Below are positions 15,271-24,281 of a stretch of DNA of 64,000 nucleotides, piece by piece (position 1 is the stretch's first letter; each line of letters opens with the position of its first letter). The notes beneath the pieces are model-generated. The model was not told the origin of the DNA. It made no database searches and worked only from the letters and a program-made list of their open reading frames with translations. The DNA lies in NCBI GenBank assembly GCA_045562755.1, contig JBJKVF010000006.1:851017-915016 (forward strand), read 5' to 3'. Made by a program: the position numbers and the translations under genes. Source of the DNA: GCA-002708145 sp045562755. Its GTDB lineage: Bacteria; Chloroflexota; Dehalococcoidia; Lucifugimonadales; Lucifugimonadaceae.

Positions 15271-16188
15271 TTAAATTTTTTGCCCAATATTTTTTTTATG
15301 AATACTCCTAGCTCTATCTTTTAGTATTCCAAAAATCTCATAAGGAGGTCCATTCATACCTGGGGTCATTTCGTTAGAAGTCATATTAGCATGATAATCT
15401 GTTCCACCAGTAGGTATTAGATTATATTTTTTACATAATTCCATGAAAAAATTCTGGGTTTTAGGTTGATATTTTTCGGCATAAACTTCAATACCTGATA
15501 AACCTGTATCCACAAATCCTTTAAGTTCTGAATCAAAGTCTATTATACTTTTTGGATGAGCAATAGAGGAAATACCGCCTGATCCTTGAATTATCTCTAT
15601 TGCGTCATAAGTGTTGATACTAAATCTCTTTATATTCATAATATTTTCATCATTAAGATATTTTTCAAATGCTTCATTGATAGATGAAACATATTTTTTT
15701 TCTATCATAGCCTTAGCTATATGAGGCCTACCTATAATACCGCTTGTTGAAGCAAATATTTTATCCCAAGATAAAAAGATATTTTTCTGCTCTAATATAT
15801 ACAGGATTTTTTTTGAAAATTCTATTCTTCCTTCTTTTATTTCATCTAATTTATTTTTAAGTAATTTTGATTTAGTATCTATAAAATAACCAAGAAGGTG
15901 TATTTCTTTATCTTTATATTTTGTACTTAATTCAATCCCGTTAATTAATGTTAAGTTTTTTCGTATACTTACTTCTTTTTCTGCCTCATTTATACCATTT
16001 ATATTATCATGGTCAGTTATTGAAATTACTTGCAAATCCGTGGTATCCACAAATTTTATTAATTGAGAAGGGGTAAGATTACCATCAGATTTTGTTGTGT
16101 GCAGGTGTAAATCTATCAGTATAGGCCATGGGTAATTATTAATTATTTTATGACAACTATACCTACTTTCATACTTTATATTATTCAT
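15271..16188 (-). CDS. PHP-domain phosphoesterase (RNase AM/YciV-like)
   Basis: Polymerase-and-histidinol-phosphatase fold metal-dependent phosphoesterase, 305 aa. Metal motifs are DLHLHTTKSDG (about residues 25-36), SITDHDNINGI (about 57), and SIAHPKS plus TGGTDYHAN later in the protein. Relatives release 5' nucleotides from short RNAs or from 3',5'-bisphosphonucleotides. About 20 residues precede the fold, so a shorter start is possible. Sitting directly after ymdB and rny, it may share a role in RNA turnover; that is inference from context. Confidence 0.88.
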   Translation of the reverse strand: MNNIKYESRYSCHKIINNYPWPILIDLHLHTTKSDGNLTPSQLIKFVDTTDLQVISITDHDNINGINEAEKEVSIRKNLTLINGIELSTKYKDKEIHLLGYFIDTKSKLLKNKLDEIKEGRIEFSKKILYILEQKNIFLSWDKIFASTSGIIGRPHIAKAMIEKKYVSSINEAFEKYLNDENIMNIKRFSINTYDAIEIIQGSGGISSIAHPKSIIDFDSELKGFVDTGLSGIEVYAEKYQPKTQNFFMELCKKYNLIPTGGTDYHANMTSNEMTPGMNGPPYEIFGILKDRARSIHKKNIGQKI

Positions 16189-16202
16189 TGATTTTCTAGA
16201 AA

Positions 16203-16982
16203 TTAAATTTCTATTTTTCTGTCTATTCTCTCAATACTGATAGCTTTATTATTAGTATCATTTGTGGTAATTAAAACAGAGTTAAAATTCATTATTCCTT
16301 TAGTTTCAGGTTGCATTCTGTGCTTCCGGCTAGTGAGAAATCGGTTTAAAGATCCTTCAATTTCTGCTCCTAGTATAGATTGTTCAGCACCTACCATGCC
16401 CAAGTCTGACACAAATGCAGTTCCATTAGGTAGTATTTTACAATCTGCTGTTGGTACATGCGTGTGAGTACCCACTACAGCAGTTACTCGTCCATCAAGA
16501 TACCAGCCCAAGGCAGCTTTTTCCGATGTAGCTTCAGCGTGAAAATCTACTACAATAGGTTTTTTATCTAGAAAAATATTACCTAATGTTTGATCAGCAA
16601 GTGTGAAGGGAGAATCAAATTCTCCTACCCACACTCTCCCAATTAGGTTTATTACTCCAACAGGACTTGATTCATATATATATCCTCTTCCAGGAGTGTT
16701 ATTTGGATAATTTAATGGCCTTATTACTGGGATTTTTGGGTTATCAAGATGTTCAATAAAATCTCTTTTATCCCAAACATGATTTCCAGAAGTTATCACA
16801 TCAACACCTGACTCTAGCATTTCCACAACTGTTTCTAATGTGAGGCCAAAACCTGAAGCCATATTTTCACCTTGCAAGGTTACAAAATCTATTTGGAATT
16901 CATTGATTATTTGAGGCAATAAACTTTTTATAGCTTTTCTTCCACCTTTACCAACTACATCTCCAATCATTAGTATTTTCAT
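16203..16982 (-). CDS. ymdB: YmdB-type metallophosphoesterase (TIGR00282)
   Basis: A 259-aa metallophosphodiesterase that in Bacillus hydrolyses 2',3'-cyclic nucleotides and influences RNase Y-dependent expression. Motifs are ILMIGDVVGKGGR (residues 3-15), LQGENMASGFGLT, SGNHVWDKRDFI, VVDFHAEATSEKAALG and VVGTHTHVPTADC. It starts 2 nt after the rny stop, the same pairing as in Firmicutes, which supports a joint function. A coupled ATG start is likely; no separate SD is needed. Confidence 0.93.
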   Translation of the reverse strand: MKILMIGDVVGKGGRKAIKSLLPQIINEFQIDFVTLQGENMASGFGLTLETVVEMLESGVDVITSGNHVWDKRDFIEHLDNPKIPVIRPLNYPNNTPGRGYIYESSPVGVINLIGRVWVGEFDSPFTLADQTLGNIFLDKKPIVVDFHAEATSEKAALGWYLDGRVTAVVGTHTHVPTADCKILPNGTAFVSDLGMVGAEQSILGAEIEGSLNRFLTSRKHRMQPETKGIMNFNSVLITTNDTNNKAISIERIDRKIEI

Positions 16983-16984
16983 TA

Positions 16985-18514
16985 TTATTTTGCCGTTTCT
17001 TCTATTCTTGATTCTCTAATAACTATAATTTTGATTTGCCCAGGATAGTGCAGTTCGTCCTCAATTTTTTTAGTTATATTTCTTGCAAGTTCAGATGCTC
17101 CAACATCGTCCACTTTTTCAGGATTCACCAAAATTCTTACTTCTCTTCCTGCCTGTATTGCATAAACGTTAATTACTTCCTCAAATCCCAAAGCTATTTT
17201 TTCTAATGCATCTAATCTTTCTATATAGTTTTCTATACTATCACTTCTAGCTCCAGGTCTTGCTGCACTTATAGCATCAGCTGCAGCAACAAGGAATGAT
17301 TCTACTGTTGTCATCTCACTATCATGATGTTCTCTAATTGCTGTCACTACTTTATCATTTTGACCGAGTTTTTTTGCTAAATCTGCTCCAATTATTGCAT
17401 GAGGTCCATCTATTTCATGGGTAAGAGACTTTCCAATATCATGTAAGAAACCAGCAGTTTTTGCTATTTCCACATTTGCACCTATTTGACTTGCAAGCAT
17501 TCCAGCAATTGATCCTACTTCTTTAGAATGATTAAGTACATTCTCTCCATAACTAAACCTGTAATCAAGCATACCTATGTGATAGATTAACTCTGGATGT
17601 AGCCCCTTGACATTTATATCAAAGGTAGCTTTTTGTCCTATTTTTTTTATATTCTTGTCTAAATCTCTCTTTACTATCTTAATAGTTTCTTCAATTCTAG
17701 CGGGATTAATTCTTCCATCTCGGATTAGGTTTTCAATTGTTAATTTTGCGACCTCTCGTCTAATGGGGTCAAAGCAAGATATTGTTATTGTCTCAGGTAC
17801 ATCATCAATAATGACATCAACTCCAGTAGCAGATTCAATTGATCTAATATTTCTTCCTTCTCGACCAATTAATCTACCTTTCATATCTTCATTTGGTAGG
17901 GTTATTCTGCTAACAGATACTTCAGAAACAACTTCACTTGCATATCTTTGCATTGTTTCGGAAAGTATCATCTTAGCTTTCTGTTCATAATCATGTAATG
18001 CTATTAAATCTGAATCTCGATATTTTTTTGATATCTCAAACTCGATTTCTTCCTCAGCTGTTTGCAGCAATTTTTCTTTAGCATTGGCTAAGGATAATCC
18101 ACTAACCTTTTCAAGCTCTGTTGTAATATCTTTTTTGTTTTTTTCTATAGAATTTATCTCTGTTTCTATTTCTTTTTTCTTCTGTGAAAGAATTTTTGCT
18201 TCTTCAAGTAGTGTTTTTTCTTTGAGTTCTGTAGATTCTTTTTTTGCATCAATTTTATTACTAATAGCCTGAATTTCTAATTGTTGTTGATTAATTTTTT
18301 TTTCAGTTTCGGATCTTATTTTCAGTGATTCTTCTTTAGCTTCTAAAAGTATTTCTTTACTTCTAGAATTAGCTCTTAGTAACTGTTGCTCTATTGCTTC
18401 TTTAGTTGCATTTATTGATCCAGATGAATAAATATTATGAAATTTAAATCCTATAGCAAATCCAATAATAATTGCAATTAAAGAAGCAATTATAGCTACT
18501 ACGGAAATATCCAT
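16985..18514 (-). CDS. rny: Ribonuclease Y
   Basis: Membrane-anchored endoribonuclease starting bulk mRNA decay. One N-terminal helix (about residues 2-24), a long Glu/Lys-rich coiled coil to about residue 190, a KH domain containing GRLIGREGRNIRSIESATGVD, and an HD domain with AGFLHDIGKSLTHE. I place the start at the ATG at 18514 (509 aa), because GGAGGGTGAT directly precedes it; the upstream in-frame ATG at 18526 would put that ribosome binding site inside the gene. It lies 63 nt after rplY, with ymdB immediately downstream. Confidence 0.95.
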   Translation of the reverse strand: MDISVVAIIASLIAIIIGFAIGFKFHNIYSSGSINATKEAIEQQLLRANSRSKEILLEAKEESLKIRSETEKKINQQQLEIQAISNKIDAKKESTELKEKTLLEEAKILSQKKKEIETEINSIEKNKKDITTELEKVSGLSLANAKEKLLQTAEEEIEFEISKKYRDSDLIALHDYEQKAKMILSETMQRYASEVVSEVSVSRITLPNEDMKGRLIGREGRNIRSIESATGVDVIIDDVPETITISCFDPIRREVAKLTIENLIRDGRINPARIEETIKIVKRDLDKNIKKIGQKATFDINVKGLHPELIYHIGMLDYRFSYGENVLNHSKEVGSIAGMLASQIGANVEIAKTAGFLHDIGKSLTHEIDGPHAIIGADLAKKLGQNDKVVTAIREHHDSEMTTVESFLVAAADAISAARPGARSDSIENYIERLDALEKIALGFEEVINVYAIQAGREVRILVNPEKVDDVGASELARNITKKIEDELHYPGQIKIIVIRESRIEETAK

Positions 18515-18577
18515 ATCACCCTCCATGGGTATTAAATATAATTATTGGCTAAAATTCTAAATGGAATAAACTGTTGT

Positions 18578-19252
18578 CTAAGAATCTTCAGAAGTACTTG
18601 AGGCTTCTTCATCTGCATTAGAGTCTTCCGCTGATTCTCCTTCTTCTAGGGAACCTTCATCAGAAACAATAGCTTCATCAACTACTACTCTTGGAGGTTG
18701 AATCCAAGCGATTCTATCATCACTGGTACTTGACAATGAAACACCTTCACCAAGTACAATATCGCTAGCCAAAATTGCTGCTTCTAAATCTATTAATACA
18801 GAACAATCTACTTCCAATTCATTAGGCATATCAAACGGCTTAGCTTTTACAGTTATCTCAAAAGTTCCTTGAGTTACCACTCCAGCTCCACCCGCAGTAC
18901 CTGGTGCATTGTCTTGATTTATTAAAATTATCGGTACCGGTGACTCGACTTCTTCATTTATATCAACTCTCAAAAAATCAACATGCTGAATATTTCCCGA
19001 TACAGCATGTCTGTCAATTTCTCTAACAATTGTTATTATTTCTTCACCATCTTTGTTTTTAACATTTACAGGTGTTGTTCTTCCTGCACTTTTCAGTACA
19101 GAAATTAGATCTTTTTCTTTAGCTTGCAGGGAAAGGGAATCTGATTTTAACCCGTATACATGCACAGGAGTGATTCCGTTCCGCCTTAGTGAACGATTTT
19201 TTTTTCCAAAAGTGTTTCTATTTTCTACATTTAGGATGATATTCTTGGCCAA
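18578..19252 (-). CDS. rplY: 50S ribosomal protein L25 (Ctc/TL5 long form)
   Basis: 5S-rRNA-binding protein L25 with the Ctc/TL5-type C-terminal beta domain; 224 aa from the chosen start. The N-terminal RNA-binding domain includes GKKNRSLRRNGITPVHVYG and the middle reads DFLRVDINEEVESPVPI. The last 30 or so residues are an acidic Glu/Ser tail. A TTG at 19264 opens the frame, but the TTG at 19252 is preferred because TTGGAG lies six bases before it as SD. Start codon is therefore TTG. Possibly transcribed with rny. Confidence 0.92.
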   Translation of the reverse strand: MAKNIILNVENRNTFGKKNRSLRRNGITPVHVYGLKSDSLSLQAKEKDLISVLKSAGRTTPVNVKNKDGEEIITIVREIDRHAVSGNIQHVDFLRVDINEEVESPVPIILINQDNAPGTAGGAGVVTQGTFEITVKAKPFDMPNELEVDCSVLIDLEAAILASDIVLGEGVSLSSTSDDRIAWIQPPRVVVDEAIVSDEGSLEEGESAEDSNADEEASSTSEDS

Positions 19253-19345
19253 TCTATTCTCCAATTAGAATTATAAATAGCATAAACTAATTTTATCATA
19301 CTTTATTTATATGTATATTTATAGTAGATTGAGAAAATAATACAA

Positions 19346-19374
19346 TTTCCAATAAAAAAATATGATTGTATAAT
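19346..19374 (+). promoter_or_regulatory. Promoter of the Rrf2 operon, probable leaderless start
   Basis: TTTCCA (19346-19351) and a perfect TATAAT (19369-19374), 17 bp apart. Transcription should begin at about 19381-19382, which is the A of the ATG of the Rrf2 gene, so the mRNA would be leaderless. No SD exists between the -10 box and the start codon. Confidence 0.6.
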
Positions 19375-19381
19375 AGATATT

Positions 19382-19813
19382 ATGATTATTCCTATAAAAA
19401 TTGATTATGGTGTTAGAACATTAATTCACTTAGCACTATCACCTGGTGATGAGTATATCCCTACTCAAGACATTTCAACGTCTCAACATGTTCCAGCCCC
19501 ATTTCTCCTTAGAATTTGTGCAGATCTTCATAAAGCAGGGATCATTGAATCTAAAAGAGGTCCTAGTGGTGGACACAAGCTAATCAAATCCCCTGAGTTT
19601 ATTTCTGTCAAGGATGTAATAAATGCCGTTGATTATTCATTGGCGCCATTTGATTGTGTTGATTTGCCTGAAAGCTGTATTTTGTCTAATGATTGTTCTC
19701 AGCAAGATTTATGGAGTGATGTTGAGAATCTTTTGTTGAAACACTTAAGTTCTGTATCAATTGCTGACTTGTCAACAAAAAAAAATAAAAAACCAATAAA
19801 ACTTAATTTCTAA
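19382..19813 (+). CDS. Rrf2-family regulator with three-Cys cluster
   Basis: A 143-aa Rrf2/IscR/CymR-type DNA-binding regulator. The winged helix covers residues 1-80, including KIDYGVRTLIHLAL and the recognition-wing motif ESKRGPSGGHKL. The segment FDCVDLPESCILSNDC (about residues 96-111) holds three cysteines spaced C-x6-C-x5-C, close to the Fe-S ligands of IscR. CymR, which lacks them, controls cysteine metabolism in Firmicutes. It heads an operon with a ThiF-type enzyme and cysteine synthase, so it probably senses Fe-S or cysteine status and regulates these genes; that is inferred from context. Confidence 0.9.
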   Translation: MIIPIKIDYGVRTLIHLALSPGDEYIPTQDISTSQHVPAPFLLRICADLHKAGIIESKRGPSGGHKLIKSPEFISVKDVINAVDYSLAPFDCVDLPESCILSNDCSQQDLWSDVENLLLKHLSSVSIADLSTKKNKKPIKLNF

Positions 19814-19829
19814 TTTTTAGGGAAAAATA

Positions 19830-20651
19830 ATGGATAACCTAGAAAATTTGCCACCCTTAACACCATCTCAAGTAAAGAGATATAGCAGGCATTTAATTAT
19901 GAATGGAGTTGGAAGTACAGGTCAAAGAAAACTTTTAAATTCTAAGGTATTAATTATTGGTGCAGGTGGTTTAGGCTCGCCTGTAGCACTATATCTTGCG
20001 TTGGCAGGGGTGGGGACGATTGGTATTGTGGACTTTGACGTAGTGGATGTATCTAACCTTCAGAGACAAATTTTGCATACTGATAGTGATGTAGGTCGCC
20101 CAAAAGTTGTTTCAGCTGCAGAAACTTTAAAATCACATAACCCAGATATAAACGTAGTATTGCATGAAGAGCCTATTAATTCTGAAAATGCTATGAAAAT
20201 AATCCCCAAATATGATGTTGTTATTAATGGAGCGGATAACTTTGCTACAAGATATTTAGTAAACGATGCAAGTTTTTTTGCAAAAAAACCACTCGTTGAT
20301 GGAGCAATTCTTGTTTTTGATGGCCAGGCAACTACGTATATTCCAGGAAAAAGCTGCTATAGATGCATGTTTCCTGATCCACCACCACCTGGTCAGGTTC
20401 CAAACTGTGCTGAAGCTGGCGTCATAGGTGCCTTACCTGGTTTGGTTGGATCTATACAGGCAATTGAAGCTGTAAAAATTATAATGGGAGTTGGCAGTGT
20501 ATTATCAAGTAGGATGATTTTGATTGATGCTTTGAATATGGAATTTAGAGAAATAAATATTAAGAGAGATGAAAACTGTAAGTTATGTGGAGATAACCCT
20601 GAGGTTAAAGAATTAATTGACTATGAGATTTTTTGTGGTCTTGTAAACTAA
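19830..20651 (+). CDS. ThiF/MoeB-type sulfur-carrier adenylyltransferase
   Basis: E1-like enzyme, 273 aa, that adenylates the C-terminal Gly-Gly of a small sulfur-carrier protein. Rossmann motif GAGGLGSP is at residues 44-51, followed by the ATP-site DVSNLQRQILH. Zinc-binding pairs CYRC and CKLC are present, and CAEAGVIGALPGLVGSIQA is typical of MoeB/ThiF. There is no C-terminal rhodanese domain, unlike MoeZ. SD AGGGA lies six bases before ATG. Placed between the Rrf2 regulator and the CysM-like synthase, it probably activates a CysO- or ThiS-like carrier for cysteine synthesis, though MoaD or ThiS (57156) are possible partners. Confidence 0.88.
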   Translation: MDNLENLPPLTPSQVKRYSRHLIMNGVGSTGQRKLLNSKVLIIGAGGLGSPVALYLALAGVGTIGIVDFDVVDVSNLQRQILHTDSDVGRPKVVSAAETLKSHNPDINVVLHEEPINSENAMKIIPKYDVVINGADNFATRYLVNDASFFAKKPLVDGAILVFDGQATTYIPGKSCYRCMFPDPPPPGQVPNCAEAGVIGALPGLVGSIQAIEAVKIIMGVGSVLSSRMILIDALNMEFREINIKRDENCKLCGDNPEVKELIDYEIFCGLVN

Positions 20652-20664
20652 AGATATTATAATT

Positions 20665-21624
20665 ATGAGTTCAAAAAAAATTAGTTCAAATATAATAAAC
20701 TCTATTGGTAATACTCCTTTAATTGATGTTACCCAGTTAAGTCCTGATCCTAAGATTCAAATTTTTGGCAAACTTGAATCTTCCAATCCTACTGGATCTG
20801 TCAAGGATAGGGTAGCGAAATCTCTTATTCTCGATGCGGAAAATAAAGGTAAAATTTTTCCAGGCAGTACTATACTGGAGCCTACTTCTGGGAATACTGG
20901 CATTGGTTTAGCTATGCTTGGCAGTGTAAGAGGCTACAAAATAAAAGCAGTTATGCCTGCCGATGTTCCTCCTGAAAGAACCGATATATTAAAGGCTTTT
21001 GGAGCTGAAGTAATATTTTCAGATGCTGGTAAAGGAACTAATGAGTCAATAAAGTTGGCAAAAGAAATAAGTAATGATAATCCAAATTATTATATGCCAT
21101 ATCAATATGGAAATGAAGCAAACCCAAGAGCACACTATCAAACTACTGGCCCTGAGATAATTAAAGATTTATCTGATATAGATGTATTTGTTGCAGGTTT
21201 AGGTACTGGAGGAACTCTTATGGGGGCGGGAAAATTTCTTAAGGAGTATAACTCAAAAATTAAAATTATTGCTACTGCTCCTCATCCAGACGAAAAGGTC
21301 CAAGGTTTAAGAGCCATTGAACATGGTTTTATTCCTCCTATAATTGATTTAGATAAACTTGATGGCAGAGTACTAATTGAGGGTGAAGAGGCTTTTTATT
21401 GGACTAGAAAATTATTAGTCGATATGGGTATTTTTGTTGGAGTATCATCTGGTGCTACTTTTGCTACAGCCAGAAAAATAGCGCAAAAAATGTCAAAAGA
21501 AGGAAAATCTGGAAAAATTGTTACAATTTTTTGTGATAGTGGATGGAAATATTTATCTACAGGAATATATTCTGAAAATTTCAAGTATGATCAAAAAGAA
21601 ATAGAAGGTAAGACATGGTGGTAA
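20665..21624 (+). CDS. cysM: Cysteine synthase, CysM (CysO-dependent) type
   Basis: PLP enzyme of the beta family, 319 aa. Lys47 in PTGSVKDR is the Schiff-base lysine; EPTSGNTGIGLA binds the substrate carboxylate and GLGTGGTLMGAGKF the phosphate of PLP. The segments YQYGNEANPRAHYQTTGPE and DSGWKYLSTGIYSE closely resemble my recollection of mycobacterial CysM, which uses O-phosphoserine and thiocarboxylated CysO rather than O-acetylserine and sulfide. The upstream ThiF-type gene fits this. A conventional O-acetylserine enzyme cannot be excluded. It abuts the amidase start with no gap. Confidence 0.88.
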   Translation: MSSKKISSNIINSIGNTPLIDVTQLSPDPKIQIFGKLESSNPTGSVKDRVAKSLILDAENKGKIFPGSTILEPTSGNTGIGLAMLGSVRGYKIKAVMPADVPPERTDILKAFGAEVIFSDAGKGTNESIKLAKEISNDNPNYYMPYQYGNEANPRAHYQTTGPEIIKDLSDIDVFVAGLGTGGTLMGAGKFLKEYNSKIKIIATAPHPDEKVQGLRAIEHGFIPPIIDLDKLDGRVLIEGEEAFYWTRKLLVDMGIFVGVSSGATFATARKIAQKMSKEGKSGKIVTIFCDSGWKYLSTGIYSENFKYDQKEIEGKTWW

Positions 21625-23043
21625 ATGACAGAAGAGATTAATTTTTTATCAGCATTAAATCTGAAAAAATTATTATCAACCAAACAAATTTCATGCGAAG
21701 AGCTTATTAAGATTCACTTGAATCAAATAGAGAAATACAATCCATTAGTGAATGCGATTGTTACATTAACTAATGAGTTAGCAATCAAGCAGGCAAAAGA
21801 TTTTGATAATAATACTGACAAACTAAATGGCATATTGGCTGGTTTACCGGTTGCAGTGAAGGATTTAGAAGAAACTTCAGGTATAAGAACAACATTTGGG
21901 TCTCAAATATATAAAGATAATATTCCAAATAATGATTCCTTAATTGTAAAAAAAGTTAAAGAATCGGGAGCAATTATTATTGGTAAATCTAACACTCCTG
22001 AGTTTGGTGCAGGATCTCAAACTTTTAATGAGGTATTTGGCTCTACAAAAAATCCTTATTCTTTAGATAAAACATGTGGCGGGAGTTCAGGTGGATCTGC
22101 TGTTGCTTTAGCATGTGGTATGGTACCTATCGCTACTGGATCAGATCTTGGTGGCTCATTAAGAAATCCTGCAGCCTGGTCAAATATTGTTGGATTTAGG
22201 CCTTCCTTAGGAAGGGTTCCAGCATATGATGATTTAGGATGGTCTACTTTATCAACAGGGGGGCCTATGGGCAGGCAAGTTATAGATATATTATTGCAAC
22301 TAGTTTCTATGTCAGGTTATGAAAAGTTTTCTCCAAGCTCTTTTGATGACTCAACAATCAGACTTGAAAATTCCTTAAATAGAAATTTTAATGGGACAAA
22401 AATTGCATGGTCGCAAAATCTTAATAATAGGCCAATTGAACCAGAAATTTATGATAATTTTATGTATCAAAAAAACATTTTTGAAAAAATTGGATGTGAA
22501 ATTACGGATGATGAGCCTGATTTATCCGACTCAGATGAAATTTTTCAAACCTACAGAGCTTATAGCTATACATTAAAGCATAAAGAACATATAGAAAAAA
22601 ATGCTGATAAAGTAAAAGATACTATTTTGTGGAATTATAATCAAGGTAATAAAATGTCTGCATACGATATGGCAAAAGCTGAATCTTTAAGAACGAAACT
22701 ATGGAAAAATATAATGACATTTTTTGAGAAATATGATTATCTAATTATGCCCGTAACTTCTGTTCCTCCATTTTCTGTGGAAAAAGAATATGTTGATGAA
22801 ATAAATGGAGTAAAACTCAAAACTTACTTAGATTGGATGTGGCCATGTTATACCATATCCGTAACTGGATTACCTTCTATTTCTGTCCCATCTGGATTTA
22901 CTGATTCTGGACTACCTATAGGGTTACAAATTATTGGAAAGCCCAAAAAAGATTTTTCAGTACTAGAATTAGCTCAATCATATGAAAACATCACCGAGTT
23001 TTACAAACTGAAACCAGATTTCATAACAGGCAAGGGTAATTAG
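21625..23043 (+). CDS. Amidase-signature family hydrolase
   Basis: Amidase-signature enzyme, 472 aa, with the Ser-cisSer-Lys triad visible: Lys79 in PVAVKDLEE, cis-Ser154 in CGGSSGGSAVALACG, and nucleophile Ser178 in GSDLGGSLRNPAA. The C-terminal SVTGLPSISVPSGFTDSGLPIGLQIIG is canonical. It is not GatA by context (no gatB or gatC), so a general amide or aryl-amide hydrolase is likelier. Its ATG follows the cysM stop directly and its stop is directly followed by the TTG of the isomerase gene, indicating tight coupling. Confidence 0.92.
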   Translation: MTEEINFLSALNLKKLLSTKQISCEELIKIHLNQIEKYNPLVNAIVTLTNELAIKQAKDFDNNTDKLNGILAGLPVAVKDLEETSGIRTTFGSQIYKDNIPNNDSLIVKKVKESGAIIIGKSNTPEFGAGSQTFNEVFGSTKNPYSLDKTCGGSSGGSAVALACGMVPIATGSDLGGSLRNPAAWSNIVGFRPSLGRVPAYDDLGWSTLSTGGPMGRQVIDILLQLVSMSGYEKFSPSSFDDSTIRLENSLNRNFNGTKIAWSQNLNNRPIEPEIYDNFMYQKNIFEKIGCEITDDEPDLSDSDEIFQTYRAYSYTLKHKEHIEKNADKVKDTILWNYNQGNKMSAYDMAKAESLRTKLWKNIMTFFEKYDYLIMPVTSVPPFSVEKEYVDEINGVKLKTYLDWMWPCYTISVTGLPSISVPSGFTDSGLPIGLQIIGKPKKDFSVLELAQSYENITEFYKLKPDFITGKGN

Positions 23044-23820
23044 TTGCCTAAATTAGAAGCAAATTTACAATGGATGTTTAATGAATATAATGTTTTAGAT
23101 AGATATGAACAAGCAGCTAAATTAGGTTTCAAGGGTGTAGAAATTCAAAGCCCATACGATTTTAAAATTCAACAAATTAAAGAAAGATTACATAATAATA
23201 ATTTAAAACAAATAATCATTAACACAAATATCGTTGATAACGATACAGGGATATCAAATCTAATCTTAAGGCCAGATAAAATTGATGTATATAAAAAAAG
23301 ATTTATTCAGTCTAAACAATATGCACAAGAGTTAGGATGCATAGGTGTAAATGTTGGAATTGGCGTATTACATGATTTAGAATCAAAAGCTGCATATGAA
23401 ACCTTAAAAGAAAATTTATATTTTGCAGCTGAAGAATTATCTAAAGAAAAAATTTATGCACTTATAGAACCAATAAATACTATAGATCAACCTGGGTATT
23501 TTATTCATAAAACTAAACAAGCTGTTGAGATAATAAATCAGATAAACCATAAAAATTTAGCTCTACAGTATGATTTTTACCATATGCAAATTATGGAAGG
23601 TAATTTGGCCTATAATGTCAAACAAAACTTAGACTACATCAAACATATACAGTTAGCTGATAATCCAGGAAGAAATGAACCAGGAACTGGTGAAATTAAT
23701 TATAATTTTCTTCTAGGATTTTTAGATGATATTGGTTATGAAGGTTGGGTTGGATGTGAATATAAACCTTCTTCTAACACAAAAAAAAGTTTAAAGTGGG
23801 CTAAACCATGGTTAAGTTGA
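23044..23820 (+). CDS. hyi: Hydroxypyruvate isomerase-like TIM-barrel protein
   Basis: AP-endonuclease-2-fold sugar isomerase, 258 aa, resembling hydroxypyruvate isomerase (hydroxypyruvate to tartronate semialdehyde). Visible are LGFKGVEIQSPYDF, the metal Glu in ALIEPINTIDQPGYF, QYDFYHMQIMEG, IQLADNPGRNEPGTGEINY and WVGCEYKP. The start is a TTG right after the amidase TAG. Hyi-family annotation is often loose, and the substrate could be another keto-sugar. It overlaps pgpA by 13 nt. Confidence 0.85.
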   Translation: MPKLEANLQWMFNEYNVLDRYEQAAKLGFKGVEIQSPYDFKIQQIKERLHNNNLKQIIINTNIVDNDTGISNLILRPDKIDVYKKRFIQSKQYAQELGCIGVNVGIGVLHDLESKAAYETLKENLYFAAEELSKEKIYALIEPINTIDQPGYFIHKTKQAVEIINQINHKNLALQYDFYHMQIMEGNLAYNVKQNLDYIKHIQLADNPGRNEPGTGEINYNFLLGFLDDIGYEGWVGCEYKPSSNTKKSLKWAKPWLS

Positions 23821-24275
23821 GTAATAGATTTGCATTTATATTCGCAACAGGTTTTTATACTGGATTGTGGCCACTAAAAGGTCCTGCAACTTTTGCATCT
23901 TTAGTATCAGCCGTAATATTTTTTTTTCTCAGTAATGTATTATCAAATGATTTATACTTATCAATAGTAATTATTTTATTTACTATTTTTGGAATTTGGT
24001 CATCTGATCGTACTGCTACAAGCAAAGATAAAGATCCAAGTAAAGTAGTTATTGATGAGTGGGTAGGCATGTGGATTACTTTGCTTTTTTTACCAGTTAA
24101 TTTTGTTTGGTTTATGGTAGGATTTTTAGTTTTTAGATATCTTGATATATTCAAGCCTTTTGGTATAAGAAAAATTGAAAAGTTTTCTGGTGGATTTGGG
24201 ATTATGATGGATGATGTTGCTGCAGGACTTTTAGGTTGCGCAACATTAAATGCGATTAATTTATTAGTTAGATAA
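23808..24275 (+). CDS. pgpA: Phosphatidylglycerophosphatase A
   Basis: Removes phosphate from phosphatidylglycerophosphate to give phosphatidylglycerol in the inner membrane; 155 aa. Family motifs are the N-terminal FATGFYTGLWPLKGPATFAS, DRTATSKDKDPSKVVIDEWVGMW (metal and catalytic region, about residues 66-88) and FRYLDIFKPFGIRKIEK. Four hydrophobic helices. The ATG lies inside the end of the isomerase gene, so translation is coupled. It is the last gene of the Rrf2-led operon; the opposite-strand hydrolase ends 7 nt later. Confidence 0.93.
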   Translation: MVKLSNRFAFIFATGFYTGLWPLKGPATFASLVSAVIFFFLSNVLSNDLYLSIVIILFTIFGIWSSDRTATSKDKDPSKVVIDEWVGMWITLLFLPVNFVWFMVGFLVFRYLDIFKPFGIRKIEKFSGGFGIMMDDVAAGLLGCATLNAINLLVR

Positions 24276-24281
24276 AGTTAA

